DNA of 7,078 nt from Fidelibacterota bacterium TCS52 (lineage in GTDB: Bacteria; Fidelibacterota; Fidelibacteria; Fidelibacterales; Fidelibacteraceae): the NCBI GenBank assembly GCA_001577215.1, contig LSCC01000086.1:1-7078 (forward strand), given 5' to 3'. Made by a program: the position numbers and the translations under genes. Below the pieces are notes generated by a model. The model searched no databases. It was given only the letters and a program-made list of their open reading frames with translations, and was not told the origin of the DNA. How positions within the stretch are numbered: the first letter of the stretch is position 1; each line of letters starts with the position of its first letter. This document shows positions 1 to 6,636 of the stretch, in pieces.

Positions 1-360
1 GTTGATGTTGCCGTAGGTGGTTTCTATCAAACTTTGATGATTGGTGATGTGTTTGAAGCACAAAATATTAATGTACATACTGAAATTGGTAAAACTATAG
101 GCATACCTGGATTCAAATTTTCACCGTATTTGGGTTTAGGAATGGACAAATCAACAGTTGATATTGCATATACAATTTCAGCAGAAACAATACCCGGACT
201 TACAACTGACCAAGAGGTGAGTTTCGATTTAGAAGGCGATAATAAATTCCGCACGAATTTAGGATTTAGCTTACAGATTGCTCTTTTACATTTACAAGGC
301 GAATATTCTATTGGAAAATATCAATCTGCGACGTTGAATGTTGGTTTTACATTTAAATAA
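1..360 (+). CDS. Outer-membrane beta-barrel protein, C-terminal part (5' end outside window)
   Basis: Frame 1 is open from the first base and ends with TAA at 358-360, giving 119 residues of a protein whose start lies upstream of the window. The visible part alternates short amphipathic strands with Gly/Asn/Asp-rich turns (for example the FSPYLGLGMD strand, then FRTNLGFSLQIALLHLQGEY) and closes with a strand ending VGFTFK. An aromatic residue at or next to the C-terminus is typical of proteins inserted in the outer membrane by the BAM complex. The pattern of 'calculated pore/strand, GLG, FRxxLGxxL, LHxxYxxxxY, GxxF' resembles the DUF6588-type barrel proteins of Bacteroidota and relatives, but I recall that family only by pattern. 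The role is unknown; a structural or small-pore barrel is the safest reading. An internal TTG/ATG near 34-37 should not be taken as the start, because strand-forming sequence continues upstream of it. It is followed by a probable terminator. Confidence 0.75.
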   Translation, partial: VDVAVGGFYQTLMIGDVFEAQNINVHTEIGKTIGIPGFKFSPYLGLGMDKSTVDIAYTISAETIPGLTTDQEVSFDLEGDNKFRTNLGFSLQIALLHLQGEYSIGKYQSATLNVGFTFK

Positions 361-377
361 TTTATTGTTATAATAAG

Positions 378-410
378 ATAAAGGGTGCTTTTCTTACTGC
401 CCTTTTTTAT
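378..410 (+). terminator. Probable rho-independent terminator after the beta-barrel gene
   Basis: Eighteen bases after the stop codon, AAAGGG (380-385) can pair with CCCTTT (400-405) around a 14-base loop, and the 3' arm runs into six T residues (403-408). The GC-containing stem is conspicuous in otherwise A/T-only intergenic DNA. The stem is only 6 bp, so the strength is uncertain. It separates the barrel gene from the VanZ-like gene, which would then need its own promoter. Confidence 0.6.
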
Positions 411-449
411 AAATTGTTGTTTTATTTAAAAAAAAGTAAATGGTCATAG

Positions 450-839
450 ATGAAAATCAGGTATTATTATAAGAATAAATATATATTGTTAACGATAATT
501 TATGCATTGATGATATTTATCACTTCATCAATTCCTGGACATTCATTACCAAAATTGAAAATTATTAGTTTCGATAAATTGATGCATTGTTGTATTTATT
601 TTGGATTAGGAATTTTATTATTTAAAGCAAATAATGAACAGTTGAACATATCAAAAAAATATATATTTTTATTAACTTTATTGATTGGATTGGGTTATGG
701 TATTTCTGATGAAATTCATCAATTATTTGTACAAAATAGAAGTTCAACAATTTATGATGTAATTGCTGATTTTGTAGGAATAATAATTGGGGCGAGCTGT
801 ATTTTAAAATTTTCACCTAATAAAGGTAAAAGCGATTAA
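450..839 (+). CDS. VanZ-like family small integral membrane protein
   Basis: A 129-residue protein with four hydrophobic segments at about residues 11-27, 43-59, 70-84 and 103-119, so it should sit in the inner membrane. It carries the conserved VanZ-like signature: S-x-PG (27-30), F-D-K-x-x-H (41-46), Y-G-x-S-D-E-x-H-Q (83-91), the R-S-S-T turn (97-100) and D-V-I-A-D-F-x-G (103-110). Length and layout match stand-alone VanZ-like proteins. The family is named after the teicoplanin-resistance accessory protein VanZ, but most chromosomal members have no proven function and there are no van genes here, so resistance should not be inferred. The ATG at 450 is chosen because it places a basic N-terminus (KIRYYYKNK) before the first membrane segment. 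No Shine-Dalgarno is visible. It lies between an upstream terminator and the kinase gene 76 bases downstream. Confidence 0.88.
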   Translation: MKIRYYYKNKYILLTIIYALMIFITSSIPGHSLPKLKIISFDKLMHCCIYFGLGILLFKANNEQLNISKKYIFLLTLLIGLGYGISDEIHQLFVQNRSSTIYDVIADFVGIIIGASCILKFSPNKGKSD

Positions 840-915
840 TTACATATTAAATATGTTAGTATTAATAAATAAATATTAATTTGTTTAATAAAAAATATTT
901 TATATATTAGCAAAT

Positions 916-2553
916 ATGATTTATAGATTTGGGAAAATAGAAGAGAAATGTAATTTACATGATGATAAGAATGGTTTATCATTTATTGAAGAATTTTTAC
1001 CTGAACTCTCTCAGAAAATATTCTCAATGGCAGTTGATGGAGAAGAGATGAGTTTGATTAATAATATTTCTTCAGAAGCACAATTTGTAGATTTTTATAG
1101 TTTGTCTGATTATACTGGTGCAAGAGTTTTAGCTATTAGTACAACTGCATTAATGCTAACTGCTTCAGAATTATTATTTCCTGAAGTAAATATTTCAATA
1201 GAACATTCGTATAGTAGTGGTTTTTATTGTGTACCACACAATATATCAAAGTTACCTACTAATTATCTTGACCAGTTGAAGATAAAAATGAATTTATTAA
1301 TTAGAGACGATATTGAATTCAAAGAAGATGAAGTTTCAATTTCAAAAATCAATAAATTTAAAAATGGTAGATTTAAAATTTTTGAAGATACTTCTTTAAA
1401 TAAAATAAGAATAAATAAAATTAATGCTTTCTATCATTGGTTTTTATCACCCTTAGTTCCAAGAAGTTCTTATATCAAGAAATTTAATTTATATCCATTT
1501 CAAGATGGGTTTGTACTTCAATTTTTGAATACGAAAAATATAGAAAAATTACCACCTGTCCAAAACTTGTCAAAATTATTTAGTGTTTTTAGTGAGAGTG
1601 AAAATAGAGGTGAATTGCTTTCCATTAAATTTGTTGATCAATTAAATAAAAAAATTAAATCTCATAAGGAAATATTAGAAACAATTCAGATATATGAAGC
1701 TTTACACGAGAAAAAAATAAGTGAAATAGCAGATGTGATAGCCAACAATGAAGTTAAATTAATATTTATTTCTGGTCCGTCTTCTTCTGGCAAAACAACA
1801 TTTATGAAACGGTTGAACATTCAATTAAGAATTAATAACATAGAACCAATTAATATTTCCTTAGATAATTATTTTGTAAATAGAGAAAAAACTCCAAAAG
1901 ATGAAAATGGTGATTATGATTTTGAACATTTTAATGCAATAGATCATAAATTGTTGAATGAACATTTGGTTAAATTACTAAATGGTGAATTGATTTATTT
2001 ACCAAAATTTGATTTTAAAAATGGGCAAAGAAAAAAAAGTGATAAAAAAGTTAAAATAAGAGCAAATACAATTTTGTTAATTGAGGGAATTCACGGATTA
2101 AATCCTCAATTAACTCAAGATATTGATAAAGGAAAATTATTAAAAATTTATGTAAGCACTCTCACTCAATTAAACTTTAATTTATACAACCGTGTTTCTA
2201 CTTCTGATACTCGTTTACTGAGAAGAATGGTGAGGGATATGCAATTTAGAAATTACAGTGTGGAAGAGACATTAAAACGATGGCCTTCGGTTAGAGCTGG
2301 TGAAGATCGTTGGATCTTTCCTTTTCAAGAGAATGCTGATATTATTTTTAATAGTGCATTAGAATATGAATGGAATATTTTTCATCCGATCTTAGAATCG
2401 GAATTGCAAAAAATAGATATAAGCTCACCAATAAAAAATGATGCAATGAGATTATGTAAATTACTAAAACTATATTTACCGGTTGCAACTAAATATATTC
2501 CGCCAACTTCAATTCTTAGAGAATATATTGGTGAAAGTTCATTTTCTTATTGA
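916..2553 (+). CDS. Nucleoside kinase (uridine kinase-like) with N-terminal TGS/ThrRS-like region
   Basis: A 545-residue cytoplasmic protein in two parts. The C-terminal half is a P-loop kinase of the phosphoribulokinase/uridine kinase family: Walker A GPSSSGKT at 287-294, the substrate-side motif S-L-D-N-Y-F-V (315-321) followed by a D-Y-D-F-E-H-F-N-A-I-D segment (333-343), LIEGIHGLNP (388-397), and an arginine-rich lid DTRLLRRMVRD (431-441) followed by R-W-P-S-V-R-x-G-E (455-463). It should phosphorylate a nucleoside such as uridine or cytidine with a nucleoside triphosphate; the true substrate cannot be read from sequence. The N-terminal part is TGS-like (about 1-60) followed by a region resembling the threonyl-tRNA synthetase second domain (YTGAR at 66-70; I-x-H-S-Y-S-S-G-F-Y-C, 95-105). 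This architecture and length match a known bacterial family of about 550 residues, so the fusion is normal. The ATG at 916 begins the expected domain; no Shine-Dalgarno is seen. The aminotransferase follows after 44 bases, so co-transcription is plausible. Confidence 0.85.
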   Translation: MIYRFGKIEEKCNLHDDKNGLSFIEEFLPELSQKIFSMAVDGEEMSLINNISSEAQFVDFYSLSDYTGARVLAISTTALMLTASELLFPEVNISIEHSYSSGFYCVPHNISKLPTNYLDQLKIKMNLLIRDDIEFKEDEVSISKINKFKNGRFKIFEDTSLNKIRINKINAFYHWFLSPLVPRSSYIKKFNLYPFQDGFVLQFLNTKNIEKLPPVQNLSKLFSVFSESENRGELLSIKFVDQLNKKIKSHKEILETIQIYEALHEKKISEIADVIANNEVKLIFISGPSSSGKTTFMKRLNIQLRINNIEPINISLDNYFVNREKTPKDENGDYDFEHFNAIDHKLLNEHLVKLLNGELIYLPKFDFKNGQRKKSDKKVKIRANTILLIEGIHGLNPQLTQDIDKGKLLKIYVSTLTQLNFNLYNRVSTSDTRLLRRMVRDMQFRNYSVEETLKRWPSVRAGEDRWIFPFQENADIIFNSALEYEWNIFHPILESELQKIDISSPIKNDAMRLCKLLKLYLPVATKYIPPTSILREYIGESSFSY

Positions 2554-2597
2554 AATTAGAATAATTTTATATTATTTTTAAAAAAATAAAAAATATT

Positions 2598-3761
2598 ATG
2601 AATGAAAAATTAGAACAAATATTAGAAAAAACAGATATATTCAAAAAATTTTCAAATAAAAACAAATCAAAAGATGAAATTGATTTTGCAATTTCCGAAC
2701 CAAATTTTCCTGTTCCTGCTGTAATTCGAAATGCTGCTCAAGATATTGTACTCTCTAGTAAGTTGAATTATACTTCAACCGAGGGATTAGACAAATTAAG
2801 AAAACTCATTGCAGAGAAGTTTAATCATGAACCAGGACCTAATGGTATTACGGTAACAGTAGGCGCTTCCGAAGCATTATATTCTATTATTACATCTTTG
2901 ATAAAAAAGGATGATGAAGTATTGGTTCCTGCACTAAGAAATCCAAGTTATGATGCAGCTATAATATTATCTAATGGAAATATTTCTGAGTATAAAATTA
3001 ATGATGCAGATGAAAATCAGTTTACTGTTTCAAACATAGAGCACAAGATCAATGATAATACTAAAATGATAATATTGAATAATCCTTTGGATCCAACCGG
3101 TCAAATAATTTCATTTGATGATATGAAAAAAATGGCTAATCTTAGTAAAGAGAAGAATATTTTTTTAGTGGTAGATGAATCATATAATGAAATTCATTAT
3201 TCTAAAAAAAAGTATTTGACTGCATCCGGATTAAATGAAAATGTGATTGTTTTTACAACTTTGTCAAAAATGTTTAGTATGACCGGCTGGAGATTAGGAT
3301 GGATTTTAAGTAGCGAAAATATTAATCAAAAATTAAATATTTTAAGGAAATTTTCCGTTACTTGTGCCCCGACAGTTAGTCAACAATTAGCAATTCGTAT
3401 TTTGGAAGGTAGTGGTGAAAAATCGAGTGATAAAATATTGTCATTTTTATCTAATCGCAGAAAATTAATGATAGAATCTTTTAACAAACAAGGACTTAAA
3501 TCATTTGTTAAGCCAGCCGGAGGGTATTATTTGTTTTTTAAATATAGCGATTATTTAGATAAACCAATTCAAAGTGAAAAATTTTCTGAAATGTTAAATA
3601 AAGAAAAAAATATACTCACAATACCGGGAAAAATATTTGGCAATAGAGGAGAAGGATATATTAGAATTGCCTTTGCGACAAATGAAACAAGCATTCAGTG
3701 GGGGGTAATGTTAATTAAAGAGTTTATTGATGATTTGAATAATTTTAATATTGTGTATTAA
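2598..3761 (+). CDS. Class I/II pyridoxal-phosphate-dependent aminotransferase
   Basis: A 387-residue cytoplasmic enzyme of fold-type I, of typical length for aspartate-aminotransferase-like (subgroup I-gamma) proteins. Landmarks in order: substrate-loop-like S-E-P-N-F-P-V-P (33-40), Y-T-S-T-E-G-L (58-64), T-V-G-A-S-E-A-L (87-94) for cofactor phosphate binding, N-N-P-L-D-P-T-G (161-168), V-D-E-S-Y (192-196) with Asp193 expected to hold the pyridine nitrogen, Schiff-base Lys224 in T-L-S-K-M-F-S-M-T-G-W-R-L-G-W (221-235), and Arg356 in Y-I-R-I-A-F-A, expected to bind the substrate carboxylate. It should transfer an amino group from an amino acid to a 2-oxo acid; the specific substrate is not readable. 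One oddity: the second Asn of the usual N-x-P-x-N-P-T-G is Asp165. The ATG at 2598 follows a 44-base A/T-only gap after the kinase gene and has no Shine-Dalgarno. Confidence 0.9.
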   Translation: MNEKLEQILEKTDIFKKFSNKNKSKDEIDFAISEPNFPVPAVIRNAAQDIVLSSKLNYTSTEGLDKLRKLIAEKFNHEPGPNGITVTVGASEALYSIITSLIKKDDEVLVPALRNPSYDAAIILSNGNISEYKINDADENQFTVSNIEHKINDNTKMIILNNPLDPTGQIISFDDMKKMANLSKEKNIFLVVDESYNEIHYSKKKYLTASGLNENVIVFTTLSKMFSMTGWRLGWILSSENINQKLNILRKFSVTCAPTVSQQLAIRILEGSGEKSSDKILSFLSNRRKLMIESFNKQGLKSFVKPAGGYYLFFKYSDYLDKPIQSEKFSEMLNKEKNILTIPGKIFGNRGEGYIRIAFATNETSIQWGVMLIKEFIDDLNNFNIVY

Positions 3762-3971
3762 GAATTAGAAATTGGTCGGAATTAAGTTAGCAACCAACAA
3801 TCATTAAAAATAAAGAACATGAATAAAGATTAGAAATTCAATTTATAATTCATAAAATACATTCCTTTTATTAACATATAATCATTTTTTTTTTTGATAA
3901 AATCTTTGATATTAAATATATTAGTTTTATATTCTATATGTAATTATTTTTAGATAAAACAATTATTGAAA
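3762..3971. other. Gene-free intergenic stretch of about 210 bases
   Basis: This stretch between the aminotransferase and the exported hydrolase has no credible ORF or RNA gene. It contains a short copy pair of ATTAGAAATT (3764-3773 and 3829-3838), a weak TTGGT/ACCAA inverted pair just after the aminotransferase stop with no T-run behind it, and an 11-T run. The length leaves room for a promoter of the hydrolase-ssb pair. A sigma-70-like pair, TTGATA (3906-3911) and TATATT (3928-3933) with 16 bases between, is visible but could arise by chance in DNA this AT-rich. Confidence 0.5.
3885..3895 (+). repeat. Homopolymer run of 11 T
   Basis: Eleven consecutive T residues lie about 76 bases before the hydrolase ATG. 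It is the longest homopolymer in the window. Runs like this can act as promoter-upstream bendable DNA or vary in length by slippage, but nothing here shows either. No hairpin precedes it, so it is not a convincing terminator. Confidence 0.7.
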
Positions 3972-4991
3972 ATGCATAAAATTAGCAAAATATTATTATT
4001 TTTAATCATTTTTACTCTTGCTGTTAATGGCAAAACCAAACAGAAGTATGCGACTTTGATTGATTTTAAATTAGAAAATTCAGCAATAATTTCAGAATGT
4101 AAAATTGGCTATAGAACTTTTGGAAAAATAAATTCACGAAAGGATAATATTATTTTATTTCCGACTTGGTTTGGTGGAACAAGTGAAAATTTAGATAATT
4201 TAGTAAATGGAATGGGTTTCTTGGACAGTTCAAAGTATTACATTATTGCCGTTGATGCTTTAGGAAATGGTGTTTCATATTCACCTTCAAATGTTGACAA
4301 GAATGTAAATAAAAAATATTTCAATATTACAATAACCGATATGGTAAATTCACAATACCTGTTATTAAAGAAAAAATTAAATATTGATCATGTTAAGGCA
4401 ATAGTTGGCGGGTCAATGGGGAGTATGCAAGCATTTCAATGGATTGTATCTTATCCGGATTTTGCAGAAAAATCTATAACTTATGTCTGCACTCCACGAA
4501 CTTCTTCTTATGATCTATTGATAGATAAAGCTGAAATTGGAATAATTGAAATGGGTGAAAAATATAATATTCCTGAAGCAGAATATATGAAATCAATAAG
4601 AATGTTTCAGAACGCGGGTGCTTTTACACCATCTTATAGAGTTAATGAAACATCTTATAATGAATTTCCAAAATTTATCAATCAATATGAAGAATATTCA
4701 CCAAAGAATTTTCCGGCAAAAAATTATAAATGTCAATTAGAGGCAATAATTGATCATAACATTTTTAAAAAATATGAAAATTCACAAAAAAAAGCGGCAG
4801 AAATAATAAAAGCAGATATTTTAATAATAGTTAACAAACAAGACCATTTGGTCAATCCACAACCGGCAATTGATTTTGCTCCATTCGTTGAAGCGGAATT
4901 ACTTGTCCTTGATAATAATCGGGGTCATTTGGGAATAACTTATGAACTTGAAAGAGTAGTAGAAACGATATCAAGATTTTTGGAAAAGTGA
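3972..4991 (+). CDS. Predicted exported alpha/beta hydrolase, MetX (homoserine O-acetyltransferase)-like
   Basis: Counting from the ATG at 3972 (preferred over a TTG two codons earlier), the protein is 339 residues. Residues 1-20 look like a Sec signal peptide: basic start (HKISK), hydrophobic core ILLFLIIFTLAV, and a small-residue exit around NG; there is no lipobox Cys. The rest is an alpha/beta-hydrolase fold: oxyanion-side L-F-P-T-W-F-G-G-T (62-70), V-D-A-L-G-N-G-x-S (94-102), nucleophile elbow G-G-S-M-G-S-M-Q-A-F-Q-W (146-157, Ser148), Asp291 in V-N-K-Q-D-H-L-V, and His319 in N-R-G-H-L-G. The elbow plus flanking motifs place it with MetX-type acyltransferases, which transfer acetyl or succinyl groups to homoserine or serine; however, MetX is cytoplasmic and normally ends G-H-D-x-F-L, absent here. 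It is more likely a periplasmic esterase or acyltransferase of unknown substrate than a methionine biosynthesis enzyme. No Shine-Dalgarno. ssb starts 33 bases downstream. Confidence 0.8.
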   Translation: MHKISKILLFLIIFTLAVNGKTKQKYATLIDFKLENSAIISECKIGYRTFGKINSRKDNIILFPTWFGGTSENLDNLVNGMGFLDSSKYYIIAVDALGNGVSYSPSNVDKNVNKKYFNITITDMVNSQYLLLKKKLNIDHVKAIVGGSMGSMQAFQWIVSYPDFAEKSITYVCTPRTSSYDLLIDKAEIGIIEMGEKYNIPEAEYMKSIRMFQNAGAFTPSYRVNETSYNEFPKFINQYEEYSPKNFPAKNYKCQLEAIIDHNIFKKYENSQKKAAEIIKADILIIVNKQDHLVNPQPAIDFAPFVEAELLVLDNNRGHLGITYELERVVETISRFLEK

Positions 4992-5013
4992 TAATAACAA
5001 TTTTTAACTAAAA

Positions 5014-5024
5014 AGGAGGACAAA
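5014..5024 (+). promoter_or_regulatory. Strong Shine-Dalgarno for ssb
   Basis: AGGAGG at 5014-5019 (within AAAAGGAGGA) is followed by a 5-base spacer and the ATG at 5025. This fixes the ssb start. It is unusual here: none of the other five genes whose starts lie in the window has a recognisable purine ribosome-binding motif at the right distance. Confidence 0.85.
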
Positions 5025-5405
5025 ATGGACAGTAATTCAGTTAACAAAGTCATTTTAGTAGGACATTTGGGTCATGATCCGGAGGTGAAATATACTCCAA
5101 ATGACATAATTACATCTAAAATTAGTATTGCTACTAATAAAAGATGGAAAGACAAAAAAGGTGAATGGAAAGACAGGACAAGTTGGCATAGAGTTATTTG
5201 TTGGAGAAATCTTGCAGAATATAGCAAAACTCTAATAAAGGGTCAACAGATTTATCTTGAAGGTCATTTGATTACACGAGATTGGACAGATAAAGATAAA
5301 AACAAACATTATATTACAGAAATTGTTGCTGAAAAAATTACGCCTTTAGGTGCAAGAAAAAAATCAAACCAAAAAACTACGGAAAAAGACGAAGAGCCGT
5401 TTTAG
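5025..5405 (+). CDS. ssb: Single-stranded DNA-binding protein (SSB)
   Basis: A 126-residue OB-fold protein that coats single-stranded DNA during replication, recombination and repair and recruits partner proteins. The start V-N-K-V-I-L-V-G-x-L-G-x-D-P-E (6-20) and W-x-x-K-x-G-E-W-x-D-R-T-S-W-H-R-V-x-x-W (41-60) are classic for bacterial SSB; Trp41, Trp54 and Trp60 match the positions of aromatic residues that stack on DNA in the E. coli protein. I-Y-L-E-G (76-80) and the ITEIVAEKITPLG strand (97-109) complete the fold. The linker is very short (about ten residues, K/Q/T-rich) and ends in the acidic tip EKDEEPF, the partner-binding tail seen as DDDIPF in E. coli. The whole is shorter than the 178-residue E. 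coli protein but ordinary for compact SSBs. It may be transcribed with the hydrolase upstream. Another paralogue elsewhere in the genome cannot be excluded. Confidence 0.96.
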   Translation: MDSNSVNKVILVGHLGHDPEVKYTPNDIITSKISIATNKRWKDKKGEWKDRTSWHRVICWRNLAEYSKTLIKGQQIYLEGHLITRDWTDKDKNKHYITEIVAEKITPLGARKKSNQKTTEKDEEPF

Positions 5406-5439
5406 TATTTGGTTAGTAAAAGTATTTCTATTTTTTAAA

Positions 5440-5463
5440 TTTTATTATTTTTCAATAATAAAA
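5440..5463. terminator. A/T-only hairpin between convergent ssb and SPL-like genes
   Basis: TTTTATTATT (5440-5449) and AATAATAAAA (5454-5463) form a perfect 10-bp inverted repeat around the four-base loop TTTC. It lies in the 68-base gap between two genes that point at each other, where a two-way terminator is expected. Neither strand offers a GC-rich stem with a downstream T-run, so it is a weak intrinsic terminator at best; it may instead be just a feature of the sequence composition. Confidence 0.4.
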
Positions 5464-5473
5464 ACTCAATCTG

Positions 5474-6625
5474 CTATTCCGTAATAAATTTTTGATAATT
5501 ATCAAAAATAGGTTCGGGGATATTCATTTGTGGAAACTTATTATATAAATATTCTGCAAATAGAAAATCTAAATGTGCATTATTTTTTGGAGAAAATCCT
5601 ATAACTTTTTGCCATACATCTTTATCTTCCATACAGAAATAAATAAACAGATCTTTATTTCCATATTTTCGTAAAAGCGAATAGATATATTTATACATCT
5701 CTATTCGTAATGGTTTAAAATATCGTGATTTGTTATCTTTACCACGAAACATTTCGCTATATACAATTTTTGTTTTTGGAAATTTTTCAATAATTTTATC
5801 TTTTGTTTCAGGAGGATAACGCAAACTTCCCATCGATATCCAGGTAATATTTTCGGGTTTTGCAACTTTGAAAAGTTTTTTAATTAAATATGAATATCCC
5901 TCTTTCCAGTTATCATAATATATTATCGGATCAAAATGAAAACCTAATTTGTAACCGACATCTTGCACTTTTTTCACAGCTGTTAATCGCTCATTAAGTT
6001 TTGCTGACATTGGTTCTTCATTTTTTATTACTTCAGATGGATTTAACGACCAAGATATTACAGTTTTTCCATTATGGTTTTTCTCCAACAGATGATCAAC
6101 ATTATCCGATTTGGTTTTTAATTCAAAAATAGCATTGTTTTTATTCACAAAATATTTAATAAATTCTTCTGCTGATCTATTCAAATTATCATAAACTAAA
6201 CTGTCGCCCAATTCGCCGGTTCCAATTCTAAAAAATCTTTTTGGTTCGCTATCCAATTTTTTTGTAATCTCTGCTTTCATCTTTTCGTAATTGATGTAAG
6301 TAATTATCATCGGGCTTTTTAAATAGTATTGCAAAATACAGTAAGTGCAATTTAAAGGACAATTCCAAACTTGATTGATCACCCAATATTGACAACAAAT
6401 ATGTGATTCATCAGTTCCAGGGCAAGGTTTGAAAATATCGCCTTTTGCTTCTGTGATAAAAATATTGTTCTTTGATCGATTAACTTTTTCTAATATTTTT
6501 TCTTTTTCTTCATTTGTAATTGGAATTAATTTTGCTTTCGGAAATTTGGCAATATATTTTTTACAGATCTCTTTTGATTTTAATTTTTCATCGACAAAGA
6601 TATTTTCAATTTTAGGACTTATCAT
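5474..6625 (-). CDS. Radical SAM protein of the spore photoproduct lyase-like (SPL-like) family
   Basis: A 383-residue protein with the radical-SAM cluster motif C-P-L-N-C-T-Y-C (CX3CX2C; Cys89, Cys93, Cys96), which should bind a [4Fe-4S] cluster and split S-adenosylmethionine. It is followed by I-L-Q-Y-Y-L (97-102), then G-T-G-E (135-138, after F-F-R-I), S-W-S-L-N-P (191-196), G-F-H-F-D-P-I-I (228-235) and a C-terminal R-Y-F-K-P-L-R-x-E-M-Y (301-311) and Y-F-C-M-E-D (329-334). Upstream there is K-P-C-P-G-T (66-71) and I-C-C-Q-Y-W (76-81), a cysteine-rich region that I recall as typical of the SPL-like (COG1533) proteins outside spore formers. True SPL repairs the spore photoproduct thymine dimer in Firmicutes, but here the cysteine that donates hydrogen in that enzyme appears to be Gly135. 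The real substrate is unknown. The ATG at 6625 follows the upstream gene by 11 bases, so an operon is likely. It converges on ssb. Confidence 0.85.
   Translation of the reverse strand: MISPKIENIFVDEKLKSKEICKKYIAKFPKAKLIPITNEEKEKILEKVNRSKNNIFITEAKGDIFKPCPGTDESHICCQYWVINQVWNCPLNCTYCILQYYLKSPMIITYINYEKMKAEITKKLDSEPKRFFRIGTGELGDSLVYDNLNRSAEEFIKYFVNKNNAIFELKTKSDNVDHLLEKNHNGKTVISWSLNPSEVIKNEEPMSAKLNERLTAVKKVQDVGYKLGFHFDPIIYYDNWKEGYSYLIKKLFKVAKPENITWISMGSLRYPPETKDKIIEKFPKTKIVYSEMFRGKDNKSRYFKPLRIEMYKYIYSLLRKYGNKDLFIYFCMEDKDVWQKVIGFSPKNNAHLDFLFAEYLYNKFPQMNIPEPIFDNYQKFITE
5489..5508. repeat. Perfect 20-base palindrome in the 3' end of the SPL-like gene
   Basis: TTTTTGATAATTATCAAAAA reads the same on both strands. 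It overlaps the codons for residues F-D-N-Y-Q-K near the C-terminus of the SPL-like protein and lies 26 bases beyond the A/T hairpin. It could contribute to ending the ssb transcript, since it begins with an A/T stem that can fold, or bind a dimeric regulator, but it is also constrained by the coding sequence. Function unproven. Confidence 0.5.
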
Positions 6626-6636
6626 AATAATTAAAT

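Noticed and set aside
27..254. 75-codon open frame on the - strand across the beta-barrel gene
   Set aside because: It lies wholly inside the barrel reading frame on the other strand, has no recognisable domain, and its composition is what reverse-complementing a strand-rich protein gives.
622..816. 64-codon open frame on the - strand inside the VanZ-like gene
   Set aside because: It is antisense to conserved VanZ motifs and has no family resemblance.
450..839. VanZ-like gene as an antibiotic-resistance determinant
   Set aside because: Stand-alone VanZ-like proteins are widespread in susceptible bacteria and no other van gene is present.
916..1300. Kinase N-terminus as a novel domain fusion
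   Set aside because: The TGS/ThrRS-like region joined to a uridine-kinase-like domain is a known bacterial architecture of about 550 residues.
3771..3796. TTGGT / ACCAA inverted pair after the aminotransferase stop as a terminator
   Set aside because: The stem is only 5 bp, the loop is long, and no T-run follows.
3764..3838. Direct repeat ATTAGAAATT (3764-3773 and 3829-3838) as an attachment or mobile-element site
   Set aside because: A 10-base A/T-rich match 65 bases apart is expected by chance and no integrase or transposase is nearby.
3906..3933. Sigma-70-like TTGATA / TATATT pair with 16-base spacing
   Set aside because: In DNA this AT-rich such matches occur by chance, and the -35/-10 rule may not hold for an FCB-group sigma factor; no FCB-type TTTG / TAnnTTTG pair was found at proper spacing either.
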